A stretch of 64,000 nucleotides of DNA from an uncultured Collinsella sp. (GTDB lineage: Bacteria; Actinomycetota; Coriobacteriia; Coriobacteriales; Coriobacteriaceae): assembly GCA_902493375.1 (NCBI GenBank), contig CABUPH010000002.1, positions 144,934-208,933 on the forward strand. Reading direction: 5' to 3'. The position numbers were made by a program, and so were the translations under genes. A model generated the notes under the pieces. The model saw only the letters and a list, made by a program, of their open reading frames with translations, was not told the origin of the DNA and searched no databases. This document shows, one piece after another, positions 49,690 through 59,362 of the stretch (positions are counted from its first letter, which is position 1; each line of letters begins with the position of its first letter).

Positions 49690-50371
49690 AGGCGTGCTGT
49701 ACGGGGTGGGCACGGGGCCTGGCGACCCCGAGCTGCTCACGATCAAGGCCGTCCGCACAATCGAATCGTGTCCGGTCATCGCCGCGCCGCAGACGGCGGA
49801 CGGGGCCATGGTCGCGCTCGACATCGTGCGCGGCGCCGTCGACCTTACAGGCAAGACGGTGATCCCCGTGCGGTTCTCGATGACGCGCGACGCCGAGCGC
49901 CGCGCGGCCGAGCATGCCTCGCTTGTTCGCGAGCTTGTCGCGCACCTGGATGCGGCCCGCGACGTCGCGCTGCTGAACCTGGGGGACCCGAGTATCTACG
50001 CCACCTTCCAGCGCATAGCGCCCGACGTGCGCGCCCGCGGGTTCGAGGCGCGCGCCATTCCCGGCGTGCCGAGCTTCTGCGCGGTCGCCGCGGCGCTCGA
50101 GCGCGACCTCACGCCCGAGATGTCGTCGCCTCTGCACATCGTGCCCGGCGGCTACGACGACGTGTGCCTCGCAATCGGCTGGCCGGGGACGAAGGTGGTC
50201 ATGAAGGCGCGCCGCTCGCTTGCGGACACGAAGCGCATCCTTCGCGAGGAGGGCGCCTTCGACGGTGCCGAGCTCGTAGAGGACTGTGGGCTTCCGGGCG
50301 AGCGCGTGTACCGCTCGCTCGACGATGTGCCCGATCGGGGCAGCTACTTCTCGACGATGGTGGTGCGCTAG
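49682..50371 (+). CDS. cbiL: Cobalt-precorrin-2 C20-methyltransferase
   Basis: The first methylation after cobalt insertion. It has 229 residues. GVGTGPGDPELLTIKA at the N-terminus, LLNLGDPSIYATFQ and GVPSFCAVAAALE identify CbiL/CobI. It overlaps cbiD, and cbiG starts directly after its stop. Confidence 0.95.
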   Translation: MSKGVLYGVGTGPGDPELLTIKAVRTIESCPVIAAPQTADGAMVALDIVRGAVDLTGKTVIPVRFSMTRDAERRAAEHASLVRELVAHLDAARDVALLNLGDPSIYATFQRIAPDVRARGFEARAIPGVPSFCAVAAALERDLTPEMSSPLHIVPGGYDDVCLAIGWPGTKVVMKARRSLADTKRILREEGAFDGAELVEDCGLPGERVYRSLDDVPDRGSYFSTMVVR

Positions 50372-51505
50372 ATGAGGGTTTCCTGCATAGCGTTCACTGA
50401 GAGGGGGTATGCGTTGGCGGAGCGCATCGCACGCGCGCTTTCCGATTGCGCGCAGACAGGTGAAGATGACCCCCGCTGGGACGTTTCCGTTTCGCGTGGG
50501 TTCGGCGAGGGGAAGGCCGACCTGCGCGCATGGACGGCGCTCGCGTGGGAAGCGTCGGACGCGCTTCTGTTCGTGGGCGCGGCAGGCATCGCCGTGCGGG
50601 CGATCGCGCCGCATGTCGCCTCGAAGGCAACCGATTCCGCGGTTGTGGCGATCGACGAGGCGGGGCGCTTTGCCGTCCCGCTTTTGTCGGGGCATTTGGG
50701 CGGTGCGAACGAGCTTGCGCAAACTGTGGCACGCGCGGCAGGGGCCATCCCCGTCATCACCACGGCGACCGACGTCCGCGGCGTGTGGGCGGTGGATACG
50801 TGGGCGCGCCGTGCGGGGCTCGCCGTTTCGAATCCCGAGGCCATCAAGCGAGTGTCGGCGCGGCTGCTTTCGGGCGGGCGCGTGGCGCTCTATTCCGACA
50901 TGCCGATTTCGGGACAGCCGCCTGAGGGGGTTGACATTGCGTCCGACCGCGCTCGGGCCGATATCGTCGTGTCGCCGTTCGCTGGCGCGAATGCAGGTGC
51001 GTCCGTTTGCGCGGCGGACACAACGGGCGTGGTCGTGCCCGCCGGTGAGACGGGGAAGCCGGCGGGCGTACGGGCGCAGGCGCCTGCGCCCGAGCCGCTT
51101 CGCCTTGTCGTGCCCTGCATCGTTGCGGGCATAGGGTGCCGTCGCGGTGCGTGCGCCGAAGCGATCGGGGAGGCGTTTCTTCTCGCGTGCGGGCAGGCGG
51201 GCATCTCGCCTTCGGCCGTCCTCGAGGCGGCGACGATCGACGTGAAGGCGCACGAGGAGGGTCTGCTCGCCTTCTGCCGCGCGCGCAATATCCCGCTTGC
51301 GACGTATTCCGCAAAGGAGTTGTCGCAGGTCGAAGGCAGCGTTTCGCCATCTGATTTCGTGCGCGCGACGGTGGGGGTCGACAACGTGTGCGAGCGCGCG
51401 GCGCTCGTGGGCGGGGGCAAACTTATCTTCCCGAAGCTCGCTCACGGCGGCGTGACCGTCGCGTTTTCCAAGGCAACTATCGAACTTTCGTTTAAGGAGC
51501 GGTGA
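50372..51505 (+). CDS. cbiG: Cobalt-precorrin-5A hydrolase
   Basis: Opens the delta-lactone and releases acetaldehyde during ring contraction. It has 377 residues. The N-terminal domain has FVGAAGIAVRAIAP and SGHLGGANELA. The C-terminal domain has VAGIGCRRGACAEAIGEA and SVEAAT-like AVLEAATIDVKAHEEG. The stop shares a base with the cbiH start (TGATG). Confidence 0.95.
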   Translation: MRVSCIAFTERGYALAERIARALSDCAQTGEDDPRWDVSVSRGFGEGKADLRAWTALAWEASDALLFVGAAGIAVRAIAPHVASKATDSAVVAIDEAGRFAVPLLSGHLGGANELAQTVARAAGAIPVITTATDVRGVWAVDTWARRAGLAVSNPEAIKRVSARLLSGGRVALYSDMPISGQPPEGVDIASDRARADIVVSPFAGANAGASVCAADTTGVVVPAGETGKPAGVRAQAPAPEPLRLVVPCIVAGIGCRRGACAEAIGEAFLLACGQAGISPSAVLEAATIDVKAHEEGLLAFCRARNIPLATYSAKELSQVEGSVSPSDFVRATVGVDNVCERAALVGGGKLIFPKLAHGGVTVAFSKATIELSFKER

Positions 51506-52248
51506 TGGGAAAGCTCTTCGTGGTGGGGATTGGCCCGGGCGGCCCCGACGGCATGACGATTGCGGCTCGGCGCGCGCTCGAGGCGGCCGACATCGTTGTG
51601 GGGTACACGAAATACGTGGAGCTCGCGCTCGCCGCCGTGCCCGACGCGGCGCATCTCGCGACGCCGATGATGCACGAGGTCGAACGGTGCCGCCTGGCGC
51701 TTTCGCGCGCGCAGAGCGGAGAAGCCGTGGCGCTCGTGTGCAGCGGTGACGCGGGCGTGTACGGCATGGCGAGCCCCGTGCTGGAGCTTGCGGAGGACTA
51801 CCCCGATGTAGACGTGGAAGTTATCGCCGGGGCCACCGCGGCTCAGAGCGGGTCGGCGGTGCTCGGCGCCCCGCTTGCCCACGACTTCGCGGTCGTGTCG
51901 CTCTCCGACCTGCTCACACCGTGGGAGGTCATCGAGCGCAGGCTCGCCGCCGTGGCGAGCGCCGACTTCTGCATCTGCTTGTACAACCCGCGCAGCAGAA
52001 AGCGCGCCGACAGGCTCTCGCGCGCGGCGAAGATTATGCTCGAATGGAAGGCCCCCGACACGCTCTGCGGCTGGGTTCGCAACATCGGGCGCGAGGGGCA
52101 GCAGTCGGGAATGTGCAGGCTCTCCGAGCTGGGGGAGCTCGATGCCGACATGTTCACCACCGTGTTCGTCGGCAATGCGGGCACGAAGCGCGTAGGCGGC
52201 CGTATGGTCACGCCGCGCGGGTATCGGGAGATTCCATGCGAAAGGTAA
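51505..52248 (+). CDS. cbiH: Cobalt-precorrin-3 C17-methyltransferase
   Basis: C17 methylation coupled to ring contraction. It has 247 residues: VVGIGPGGPDGMTIAARRAL, VCSGDAGVYGMASPVLE, AGATAAQSGSAVLGAPL and LYNPRSRKRAD are CbiH/CobJ motifs. The start at 51505 follows AAGGAGC. cbiE begins 13 bases before its end. Confidence 0.95.
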   Translation: MGKLFVVGIGPGGPDGMTIAARRALEAADIVVGYTKYVELALAAVPDAAHLATPMMHEVERCRLALSRAQSGEAVALVCSGDAGVYGMASPVLELAEDYPDVDVEVIAGATAAQSGSAVLGAPLAHDFAVVSLSDLLTPWEVIERRLAAVASADFCICLYNPRSRKRADRLSRAAKIMLEWKAPDTLCGWVRNIGREGQQSGMCRLSELGELDADMFTTVFVGNAGTKRVGGRMVTPRGYREIPCER

Positions 52249-53567
52249 CGATCATCGGGACGGGGCCCGGAAACCCCGACTTGCTCTCGCGCGCGGCGCT
52301 CGACGCGATCGGCATCGCCGACGTGGTCATCGGCGCTCATCGCGCGCTTGTCGGCATCGACGTGCCGCCCGACGTGGTGAGATGCGAGCTCGTTAAGACG
52401 GCGGACATCGTTGCCGCGCTCACCGATGCGGCGTCGTGGCAGCGCGCCGTGGTCGTGATGACGGGCGATGTGGGGCTGTTCAGCGGCGCGCGCCGCCTGG
52501 TGGAGGCGCTCTCCGGCGACGCGCAGGTGGACGTGCGCGTCATTCCCGGCATAAGCTCAGCGTCGTATCTCGCCGCGCGCCTCGCGCGTCCATGGCAGGA
52601 TTGGCGCTTCGCGAGCGCTCACGGCGTGGCGTGCGACATCGTGGCCGAGGCCGAGCGCGCAGGTGAGCTCTTCCTCGTCACTTCGGGCGGGGAAGATCCC
52701 TCGCGGCTTTCGGGCGAGCTTGTGCAGGCGGGCTTCGGGGACGCGTGCGTGACGGTGGCCGAGCGCCTGTCGTACCCCGACGAGCGCATCACCTGCGCGA
52801 CCGCAAGTGAAATCACAGGTCAGACGTTCGACGACTTGAACGTGATGCTTATCGATTTCGCAGGCGGCGCCGGGTCGCCTGCGGGCTCTAGCGCAGCCTC
52901 CGAGGCGCCCGCGGCGGCTTCTTCTGCGGCGGACTCTGCGGGCGCATCCCGCGCCGCGAGCTCCCGCTGGCCGTACGCTTCCTCGGGCATTCCCGACGAG
53001 CTCTTCATCCGCGGTGACGTTCCCATGACCAAGCAGGAGGTGCGCGCCGTCGCGCTCGCAAAGCTGCGCCTTACCGCGACCGACACCGTGTGGGACGTCG
53101 GTGCCGGCACGGGGAGCGTGTCGATCGAGGCGGCGCTCGTCGCGCGAGCGGGGTCGGTATGGGCGGTCGAGCGCAACGCGGCCGGCGTGCGGCTCATCCG
53201 AGAGAACGCGGATGCATTCGGGTGCGGCAACGTGCGTGCGGTCCCCGGTGTCGCCCCCGAAGCGCTCGCGAAACTGCCCGTCCCCGACGCCGTTTTCGTC
53301 GGCGGGAGCGCGGGCGAGCTTCCCTCCATCGTGGAGGCGGCGCTCGAGAAGAACTCGCAGGTTCGCCTGTGCGTGCCATGCGTCACCGTTGAGACGCTCA
53401 CCGAGGCGTGCACGCTCCTCTCGGGTTCGCGCTTTAAGGGGTTCGAGGCGTGCCAGGTGTCGGCCGCCCGCGCCGAGGCTGTAGGCTCGCACCATCTTAT
53501 GAAGGCGCAAAACCCCGTGTTCCTCGTCAGTGCGCGTGGTGCAGGTGGGGAAGGCGGCGTCCGGTGA
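52236..53567 (+). CDS. cbiET: Fused cobalt-precorrin-6B C5,15-methyltransferase/decarboxylase
   Basis: 443 residues: CbiE (about 1-208; IIGTGPGNPDLLSRAA, TGDVGLFSGARR), an Ala/Ser-rich linker (about 210-244) and CbiT (about 245-443; DVGAGTGSVSIEA at 287-299, GDVPMTKQEVRA). It methylates C5 and C15 and decarboxylates ring C. The fusion equals CobL of the aerobic pathway in layout. The low-complexity linker is longer than needed. Its stop overlaps cbiA. Confidence 0.94.
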   Translation: MRKVTIIGTGPGNPDLLSRAALDAIGIADVVIGAHRALVGIDVPPDVVRCELVKTADIVAALTDAASWQRAVVVMTGDVGLFSGARRLVEALSGDAQVDVRVIPGISSASYLAARLARPWQDWRFASAHGVACDIVAEAERAGELFLVTSGGEDPSRLSGELVQAGFGDACVTVAERLSYPDERITCATASEITGQTFDDLNVMLIDFAGGAGSPAGSSAASEAPAAASSAADSAGASRAASSRWPYASSGIPDELFIRGDVPMTKQEVRAVALAKLRLTATDTVWDVGAGTGSVSIEAALVARAGSVWAVERNAAGVRLIRENADAFGCGNVRAVPGVAPEALAKLPVPDAVFVGGSAGELPSIVEAALEKNSQVRLCVPCVTVETLTEACTLLSGSRFKGFEACQVSAARAEAVGSHHLMKAQNPVFLVSARGAGGEGGVR

Positions 53568-54946
53568 GCACGACCATCCCGCGCTTCATGGTCGCTGCGC
53601 CCTCGAGCGGGAGCGGCAAGACGGTCGTAACGTGCGCGCTCCTGCGCTCGCTCGCGCGCCGCGGCCTCGCATGTGCGGCCTTCAAATGCGGCCCCGACTA
53701 CATCGACCCGCTCTTTCATCGCCGCGTCGTGGGTGCGCGCTCGGGCAACTTAGACGGCTTCTTCACCGACGCCCCGACGCTGCGCGCCCTGCTCGCACGC
53801 GGCGCCGCGGGCGCGGATGTCGCGGTGCTCGAGGGGGTTATGGGCTTCTACGACGGCATGGCGCCCGGCGTGGCCGACGCGAGCAGCTACCAGGTTGCGC
53901 GCGACACGGAAACGCCGGTCGTTTTAGTGGTGAACGGGCGCGGGGCGTCTTTATCGCTCGCCGCCGTAATCCGCGGCATCGCCGAGTTCCTGCCTTGTGC
54001 GAACGTGCGCGGCGTCGTGCTGAACAAGACGAGCGCCGCTGCCTGCGCCTACGCGGCGCCTGCGATCGAGAAGCACGCGGGCGTCGCGGTTTTGGGTAAT
54101 ATCCCCGCCGACGAGGCGTTCTCGCTCGAAAGCCGGCATCTGGGGCTTGTGACCGCCGACGAGGTCAAGCAGCTCTCCGCGCGCATCGACAAGATGGCCG
54201 AGCTGGTGGAAAAGAGCGTCGACGTCGACCGCTTGCTCGAAATAGCGGCGACGGCACCCGATATCCGCGAGGAACCATACCGGTTGGAGCCGATCGCGGG
54301 AGCGCGGCCCATCGTCGCCGTCGCGCGTGACGAGGCGTTCTCGTTCTACTACGAGGAGAACCTGCGCGCACTCGAGGACCTGGGTTGCGAGCTGGTCTTT
54401 TTCAGCCCCCTGTGTGATAGCGAGTTGCCCCGGGGGACAAGCGCCCTCTATCTGGGAGGCGGCTACCCGGAGCTCCATGCGCGGCAGCTCTCCGAGAACG
54501 CGCCGATGCGCGAGGCGGTGCGGCGCGCGGTGGAATCCGGCATGCCGACGGTCGCCGAATGCGGTGGGTTTCTGTACCTGCAGCGCGAAATCGCCGATAA
54601 CGAGGGGCGGCGCTGGCCTGTTGCGGGCGCCCTTGAGGGCGCAAGCGAGAACGGGGGAAGGCTGTCCCGTTTCGGGTACGTGGAGCTCGCTTCCCAACGC
54701 GACGGTCTCTACGGGCCGCGCGGCACACGCATCCGCGCGCACGAGTTTCACTACTGGCAGTCCACCTGCCCGGGCGGCGACTTCTGGGCGCAGAAGCCCC
54801 GGCGCGACAAGGGCTGGCCGTGCACGACGACCACCCCGTCCCTGGTGGCGGGCTTCCCGCATGTGTACTATCCCGCGAACCCCGACGTTGCGCGCGCGTT
54901 CGCGTCTGCCGCAGCGTCATTCGCAGAGAGGAGACGGCATGGTTGA
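53564..54946 (+). CDS. cbiA: Cobyrinate a,c-diamide synthase
   Basis: ATP- and glutamine-dependent amidation of the a and c side chains. It has 460 residues. The N-terminal P-loop APSSGSGKT is at 12-20. The class I glutaminase domain has the catalytic Cys C333 in VAECGGFLYL. GTG start overlaps the cbiET stop (GTGA). The end overlaps cobT by 8 bases. Confidence 0.94.
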   Translation: MSTTIPRFMVAAPSSGSGKTVVTCALLRSLARRGLACAAFKCGPDYIDPLFHRRVVGARSGNLDGFFTDAPTLRALLARGAAGADVAVLEGVMGFYDGMAPGVADASSYQVARDTETPVVLVVNGRGASLSLAAVIRGIAEFLPCANVRGVVLNKTSAAACAYAAPAIEKHAGVAVLGNIPADEAFSLESRHLGLVTADEVKQLSARIDKMAELVEKSVDVDRLLEIAATAPDIREEPYRLEPIAGARPIVAVARDEAFSFYYEENLRALEDLGCELVFFSPLCDSELPRGTSALYLGGGYPELHARQLSENAPMREAVRRAVESGMPTVAECGGFLYLQREIADNEGRRWPVAGALEGASENGGRLSRFGYVELASQRDGLYGPRGTRIRAHEFHYWQSTCPGGDFWAQKPRRDKGWPCTTTTPSLVAGFPHVYYPANPDVARAFASAAASFAERRRHG

Positions 54947-56081
54947 AGCAACCGAAACCGCGCTTGCCTGTATCCGCGAGGAAGTCGAGCGCGCGTTCTT
55001 GTCGGCGCCGGGTGCCGTGCTCGAAGCCGCGCTCTCCCGGATCGCGCCCGCAGACGAGTGCGCCCGCGCCGCCGCGTACGCCGCGTGGGACTCCATCGCG
55101 CACCCCTTGGGGGGATTGGGCGACTTTGAAGACGCCGTCGCGCGTATCGCCGCAGTTCAGGGGAGCGCCGAGGTGGTCGAGTTTCCCCGTGCGCTCGCGG
55201 TATTCTTCTCCGACAACGGGGTCGTTGCCGAAGGCGTGTCGCAAAGCGGGCAAGACGTGACGCGAGCCGTCGCGCGCAACATGTGCGAGGGGGCCACGAG
55301 CGCCTGCCGCATGGCGGCGTTCGCGGGTGCCGAGGTCGTGCCCGTCGACGTGGGTATGGCCCGGGGCATAGAAGACGCGCGCATGGTGCGCGCGAACGTG
55401 CGGCGGGGGAGCGGCAACATCGCGCACGGCCCCGCTATGTCTCGCGATGGGGCCGTGCACGCGATCGAGGTCGGAATCGCCGTCGCGTGCGGGCTTGCCC
55501 GCGCCGGCGTGCGCCTTCTCGCCGCGGGCGAGATGGGCATCGGCAACACAACCACCTCGGCGGCGGTGGCCGCAGTGCTCATCCGGGCGGACGCGCGGAG
55601 CCTCGTCGGGCGCGGCGCGGGGCTCTCGGACGCCTCGCTCGCGCGCAAGCGCGACGTGGTCGAGCGCGCTATCGTTGCGAACTCGCCCGATCCCGCCGAC
55701 CCGATCGACGTGCTCTCGAAGGTGGGCGGCTTCGACATCGCGGCGATGTGCGGCTTCTACCTGGGGGCCGCGGCCTCGAAGGTGCCGGCGCTCCTCGACG
55801 GGGTCATATCCTGCACGGCGGCCCTGTGCGCGGCGCGCCTGTGCCCCAACGCCTTGGGCTACCTCGTGGGCACCCACGCATCAAGCGAACCCGCAAGCCA
55901 GGAGCTCCTTCGCGAGCTCGGCATAAAGGCACCCCTCGACGCAGGCATGCACTTGGGCGAGGGCGCGGGCGCCATGGCGTATCTGCCCCTTCTGGATTCG
56001 GCACTGCGCGTGTACCGGGATGGGAAGACGTTCACGGCGACTGGCATGGCTGCTTACGAGCATTTCGAGGCCGGGAAATGA
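54939..56081 (+). CDS. cobT: Nicotinate-nucleotide-dimethylbenzimidazole phosphoribosyltransferase
   Basis: Activates the lower-ligand base to its alpha-ribotide. It has 380 residues. GEMGIGNTTTSAAV and the catalytic Glu E341 in HLGEGAGA are seen. No bluB or bza gene for making the base is in the window, so the base may be scavenged. Overlaps cbiA and cobU. Confidence 0.94.
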   Translation: MVEATETALACIREEVERAFLSAPGAVLEAALSRIAPADECARAAAYAAWDSIAHPLGGLGDFEDAVARIAAVQGSAEVVEFPRALAVFFSDNGVVAEGVSQSGQDVTRAVARNMCEGATSACRMAAFAGAEVVPVDVGMARGIEDARMVRANVRRGSGNIAHGPAMSRDGAVHAIEVGIAVACGLARAGVRLLAAGEMGIGNTTTSAAVAAVLIRADARSLVGRGAGLSDASLARKRDVVERAIVANSPDPADPIDVLSKVGGFDIAAMCGFYLGAAASKVPALLDGVISCTAALCAARLCPNALGYLVGTHASSEPASQELLRELGIKAPLDAGMHLGEGAGAMAYLPLLDSALRVYRDGKTFTATGMAAYEHFEAGK

Positions 56082-56626
56082 CGGTGACGCTCGTTATCGG
56101 CGCCGCCGCGAGCGGCAAGAGCGCCTACGCCGAGTCCCTGTGCCTCGGGCACGACGGCCCTCGCGTGTACTTGGCAACGATGGAGCCCTTCGGGGAAGAG
56201 GGCGCCCGCCGCATCGCGCGGCATCGGGCGCTGCGCGAGGGCAAGGGGTTTTCCACCCTCGAGCGCACGCGTGACGTGGGCGCCGCAGTTCCCGGGCTTC
56301 CGCGCGGCTGCACGCTTCTTTTGGAGGACGTGGGCAACCTGGTTGCGAACGAGCTCTTCGCGGAAGGCGGCTTGTCCCCGCGTGACCCCGACGCTGCGGC
56401 GTGCGAGGTGCTCGGAGGCATCGAACGGCTCGCTCAGGCCGCTGCGTATACGGTGGTGGTCACCGTCGACGTGTTCGCCGATGGGATGCGCTACGATGAG
56501 GGGACCGAGGCATGGAGGCGCGCGCTCGCGCGCGTGAACGCGGACGTGGTGGCGCTGGCTGACCGCGCAGTCGAAGTGGTATGCGGGATTCCCGTGTGGA
56601 TGAAAGGCGAAGGACCTACAAGGTGA
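56078..56626 (+). CDS. cobU: Adenosylcobinamide kinase/guanylyltransferase
   Basis: Phosphorylates adenosylcobinamide and adds GMP. It has 182 residues. P-loop GAAASGKS (8-15), the guanylylation His H49 in RIARHRALR and the C-terminal VCGIPVWMKG are all present, so it is the functional copy. Start ATGA overlap with cobT; it overlaps cobS by 4. Confidence 0.93.
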   Translation: MTVTLVIGAAASGKSAYAESLCLGHDGPRVYLATMEPFGEEGARRIARHRALREGKGFSTLERTRDVGAAVPGLPRGCTLLLEDVGNLVANELFAEGGLSPRDPDAAACEVLGGIERLAQAAAYTVVVTVDVFADGMRYDEGTEAWRRALARVNADVVALADRAVEVVCGIPVWMKGEGPTR

Positions 56627-57390
56627 AGATAGCAGAGGCAATCGGCGCGGCGTTCGGAACGTTCTCGCGCATCCCCGTCCCGAAATCGGCCTGGACCGAT
56701 TTCGGATCAACCCATGCGCTTGCCGCGTTTCCCCTGGTGGGCGTTGCGGAAGGCTTCCTCATGACGGCGTGGGGGCACGTGGCGAACCTGCTCGGCGTGC
56801 CCGCGACCATCGTCGCGGCCGTGCTCGTGGCGCTGCCTGTGGCGGTGACGGGAGGCATCCACCTAGACGGGCTCTGCGACACCTCCGATGCGCTTGCAAG
56901 TTGGGCCCCGCGCGAGCGAAAGCTCGAGATCATGCACGACCCGCGGGCGGGCGCCTTCGGGGTCATCGGTGTTGTTGTGTACCTTATCCTGCAGTTTTCC
57001 CTGTTCACCGCGCTGCCGCTTACGGCGGGGGCGTCCCTCGCGCTTCTGTGCTCGCTCGTGTTCTCCCGCGCGCTTTCGGGGCTCGCCGTTGAATGCTGGC
57101 CTGCCGCGCGGGCGGACGGCATGGCCGCGGGGCTCTCGCCTGCGAAGAAGCGCGCGGCGATCGTCGTGCCGCTTTGCGCTTTCGCTGCGGCTTCGGCTGC
57201 AGGGATGGTCGCGTGCGCTCAGGCCGTCGGCGCCCTTATGGCGGTGGCGGGGCTTTTGGCGCTCGCGTGGTACCGCCATGTTGCCCTGTCCCGCTTCGGC
57301 GGGGTGACGGGGGATTTGGCCGGATGGTTTCTGCAATGGGCCGAGCTCGCGATGCTTGCCATGCTGGTGGCGGGGGGCATGCTCCTATGA
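56623..57390 (+). CDS. cobS: Adenosylcobinamide-GDP ribazoletransferase (cobalamin synthase)
   Basis: Joins adenosylcobinamide-GDP and alpha-ribazole at the membrane. It has 255 residues and about six helices. HLDGLCDTSDALAS and the downstream MHDPRAGAFGVIG are the catalytic motifs. GTG start overlaps the cobU stop. Ends in an ATGA overlap with the next gene. Confidence 0.93.
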   Translation: MKIAEAIGAAFGTFSRIPVPKSAWTDFGSTHALAAFPLVGVAEGFLMTAWGHVANLLGVPATIVAAVLVALPVAVTGGIHLDGLCDTSDALASWAPRERKLEIMHDPRAGAFGVIGVVVYLILQFSLFTALPLTAGASLALLCSLVFSRALSGLAVECWPAARADGMAAGLSPAKKRAAIVVPLCAFAAASAAGMVACAQAVGALMAVAGLLALAWYRHVALSRFGGVTGDLAGWFLQWAELAMLAMLVAGGMLL

Positions 57391-58388
57391 TACTCGTGGT
57401 AGGTGGCGCGCATTCGGGGAAGAGGACCTTCGTGCGCGAAAAGCTCGGGTTCGCGGCGGACGATTTCGTCGACGCGGCGCAGCTTGCAGAGGGCGGCGTG
57501 CCCGCGGCTTTTGCCGGCCGCGTCGCGTACCGTGCTGAGGAACTCGTACGCACGCTCGACACTGACCGGGCGCTCGAGCGGCTGATCGGCTTCGACGCAG
57601 TGATTCTGCCCTTGGTCGGCTCGGGGGTCGTCCCCATGCGTGCGGAAGACGCCCAATGGCGCGAGCGCGCGGGGCGCCTGGGATGCGCGCTCGCTGCGCG
57701 CGCCGACGTCGTCGTGCGCATGACGTGCGGGATCCCCCAGGTTATCAAAGGAAACCTTGCCGATGCGCCTCGAGGGACGCAGGGCGCGGGCGCGCCTTTG
57801 GAAGTCGTTTTCGTGCGCCATGGTGCCACGGCGGGCACGGAAGACCATCGCTACAGTGGGGCGGGCACCGACGAGTCCCTGTCGAGCGCGGGCGAGCGCG
57901 CTTTGCGCGACCTCGCGTGCGATCGTGACGTGTTCCGTGTTATCACGAGCGGCATGGCCCGCACCGACCAGACGGCGCGCATCCTCTTCCCGAACGCGGA
58001 GCTTATGGCGTGCCCCGGTCTGCGCGAGATGGATTTCGGCGACTTCGAGGGGCGAAGCGCCGCCGAGCTTAAAGAGGATGCGCGCTACCGCGCCTGGGTA
58101 GACTCCTGGTGCGAGACGCGCTGCCCGCATGGCGAGGGCAAAAGCGATTTCACCCGCCGCGTCGTCGCGGCGTTTCGGGAGGCGTGCAAATCGGAGCGCG
58201 CCCAGGGGAGTGGGCGCGCCGTCTTCGTCGTTCACGCGGGTACCGTGAAAGCGCTGCTCTCCGAGCTAGCTGTCCCGAAAATGGGATACTTCGACGTGCA
58301 TACCGAGCCGGGCGGCGCATGGGCTGCCACCTGGGATGGGCGCTGCCTTCGCGACGTTCGCCCCGCTTCGGGGGGCGATGCCCGGTGA
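57387..58388 (+). CDS. cobC: Fusion of a CobU-like domain and an alpha-ribazole phosphatase (CobC)
   Basis: 333 residues. The N-terminal part (about 1-125) resembles CobU: the P-loop reads GGAHSGKRTF and the end TCGIPQVIKG. The RHR motif with the guanylylated His is missing and the middle is shortened. The C-terminal part (about 138-333) is a histidine phosphatase with VRHGATAGT (R144, H145) that removes the phosphate of alpha-ribazole-P or cobalamin-P. A complete cobU lies two genes upstream, so the CobU-like part may be regulatory or have another role. Confidence 0.82.
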   Translation: MILVVGGAHSGKRTFVREKLGFAADDFVDAAQLAEGGVPAAFAGRVAYRAEELVRTLDTDRALERLIGFDAVILPLVGSGVVPMRAEDAQWRERAGRLGCALAARADVVVRMTCGIPQVIKGNLADAPRGTQGAGAPLEVVFVRHGATAGTEDHRYSGAGTDESLSSAGERALRDLACDRDVFRVITSGMARTDQTARILFPNAELMACPGLREMDFGDFEGRSAAELKEDARYRAWVDSWCETRCPHGEGKSDFTRRVVAAFREACKSERAQGSGRAVFVVHAGTVKALLSELAVPKMGYFDVHTEPGGAWAATWDGRCLRDVRPASGGDAR

Positions 58389-59362
58389 TGACGATTCTTG
58401 TCGTCGCCGCCGGGTTCGCGGCCGACCTTGCCTTCGGCGACCCGCGCTGGCTTCCCCATCCCGTCGTCGCCATGGGGCGCGCGATCACGTGGGCCGAAGG
58501 CCGCCTGCGGGGCGCATTCCCGCAAACGTCCGCGGGTACGCGCGCCGCAGGGCTTGTGCTCGCTGTGGCGCTTCCGCTTGCGTGTGGGCTTTTGACCTGG
58601 GGAATCCTGCATCTTTGCGGCATGGTTCACCCCGGCTTGCGCTTCGTGGCCGAGGCTTGGGCGAGCTATCAGATTCTCGCGGCATGCGAGCTGCGCCGCC
58701 AGAGCCTGGCCGTGGCCCGCGCGTTCTCGAAGGGTGGCCTTGTCGCGGCGCGCGAAGCCGTCGGGCTCATCGTGGGACGCGACACGTCTGTTCTCGACGA
58801 GCAGGGCGTCGCGCGCGCCGCCGTGGAAACGGTGGCGGAGAACGCGAGCGACGGCGTCATCGCGCCGCTTTTCTACCTTATGATCGGGGGTGCGCCCTTG
58901 GGTATGGCGTACAAGGCGGTGAACACGCTCGACAGCATGGTGGGCTACAAAAACGAGCGCTACATCGACTTCGGCTGCGCCTCGGCGCGCCTCGACGATG
59001 CGGTGAACTGGATTCCCTCGCGCTTATCGGCCCTGCTCATGATCGCCGTGTGCCCGATCGTCGGGCTCGACGCGCGCGGGGCGGCGCGCATCTGGCGCCG
59101 CGACAGCCGTCGCCATGCGAGCCCGAACGCGGCACAGACCGAGTCGGCGTGTGCAGGCGCGCTCGGGCTGCGCCTGGCAGGACCCGCGGTGTATTTCGGC
59201 AAGCTCGTTGAGAAACCGACGATAGGCGACGCGTCCCGCGAAATCGAGTGGGACGACATCGCCCGGGCGACAAGGCTCATGCTCGCCGCGTCCGTATGCG
59301 CGCTCGTCGTCTTCGGCGCCGCGCGCGCGGCGGTCGTGCTCGCCGTGGGGGCGATGGCATGA
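58388..59362 (+). CDS. cbiB: Adenosylcobinamide-phosphate synthase
   Basis: Attaches the aminopropanol arm to cobyric acid. It has 324 residues and is a membrane protein. DLAFGDPRWLPHPVVAMGR at the N-terminus, RDTSVLDEQGVARAAVETVAEN and KAVNTLDSMVGYKN are family motifs. GTG at 58385 is an alternative start. Works with cobD, encoded next. Confidence 0.94.
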   Translation: MTILVVAAGFAADLAFGDPRWLPHPVVAMGRAITWAEGRLRGAFPQTSAGTRAAGLVLAVALPLACGLLTWGILHLCGMVHPGLRFVAEAWASYQILAACELRRQSLAVARAFSKGGLVAAREAVGLIVGRDTSVLDEQGVARAAVETVAENASDGVIAPLFYLMIGGAPLGMAYKAVNTLDSMVGYKNERYIDFGCASARLDDAVNWIPSRLSALLMIAVCPIVGLDARGAARIWRRDSRRHASPNAAQTESACAGALGLRLAGPAVYFGKLVEKPTIGDASREIEWDDIARATRLMLAASVCALVVFGAARAAVVLAVGAMA

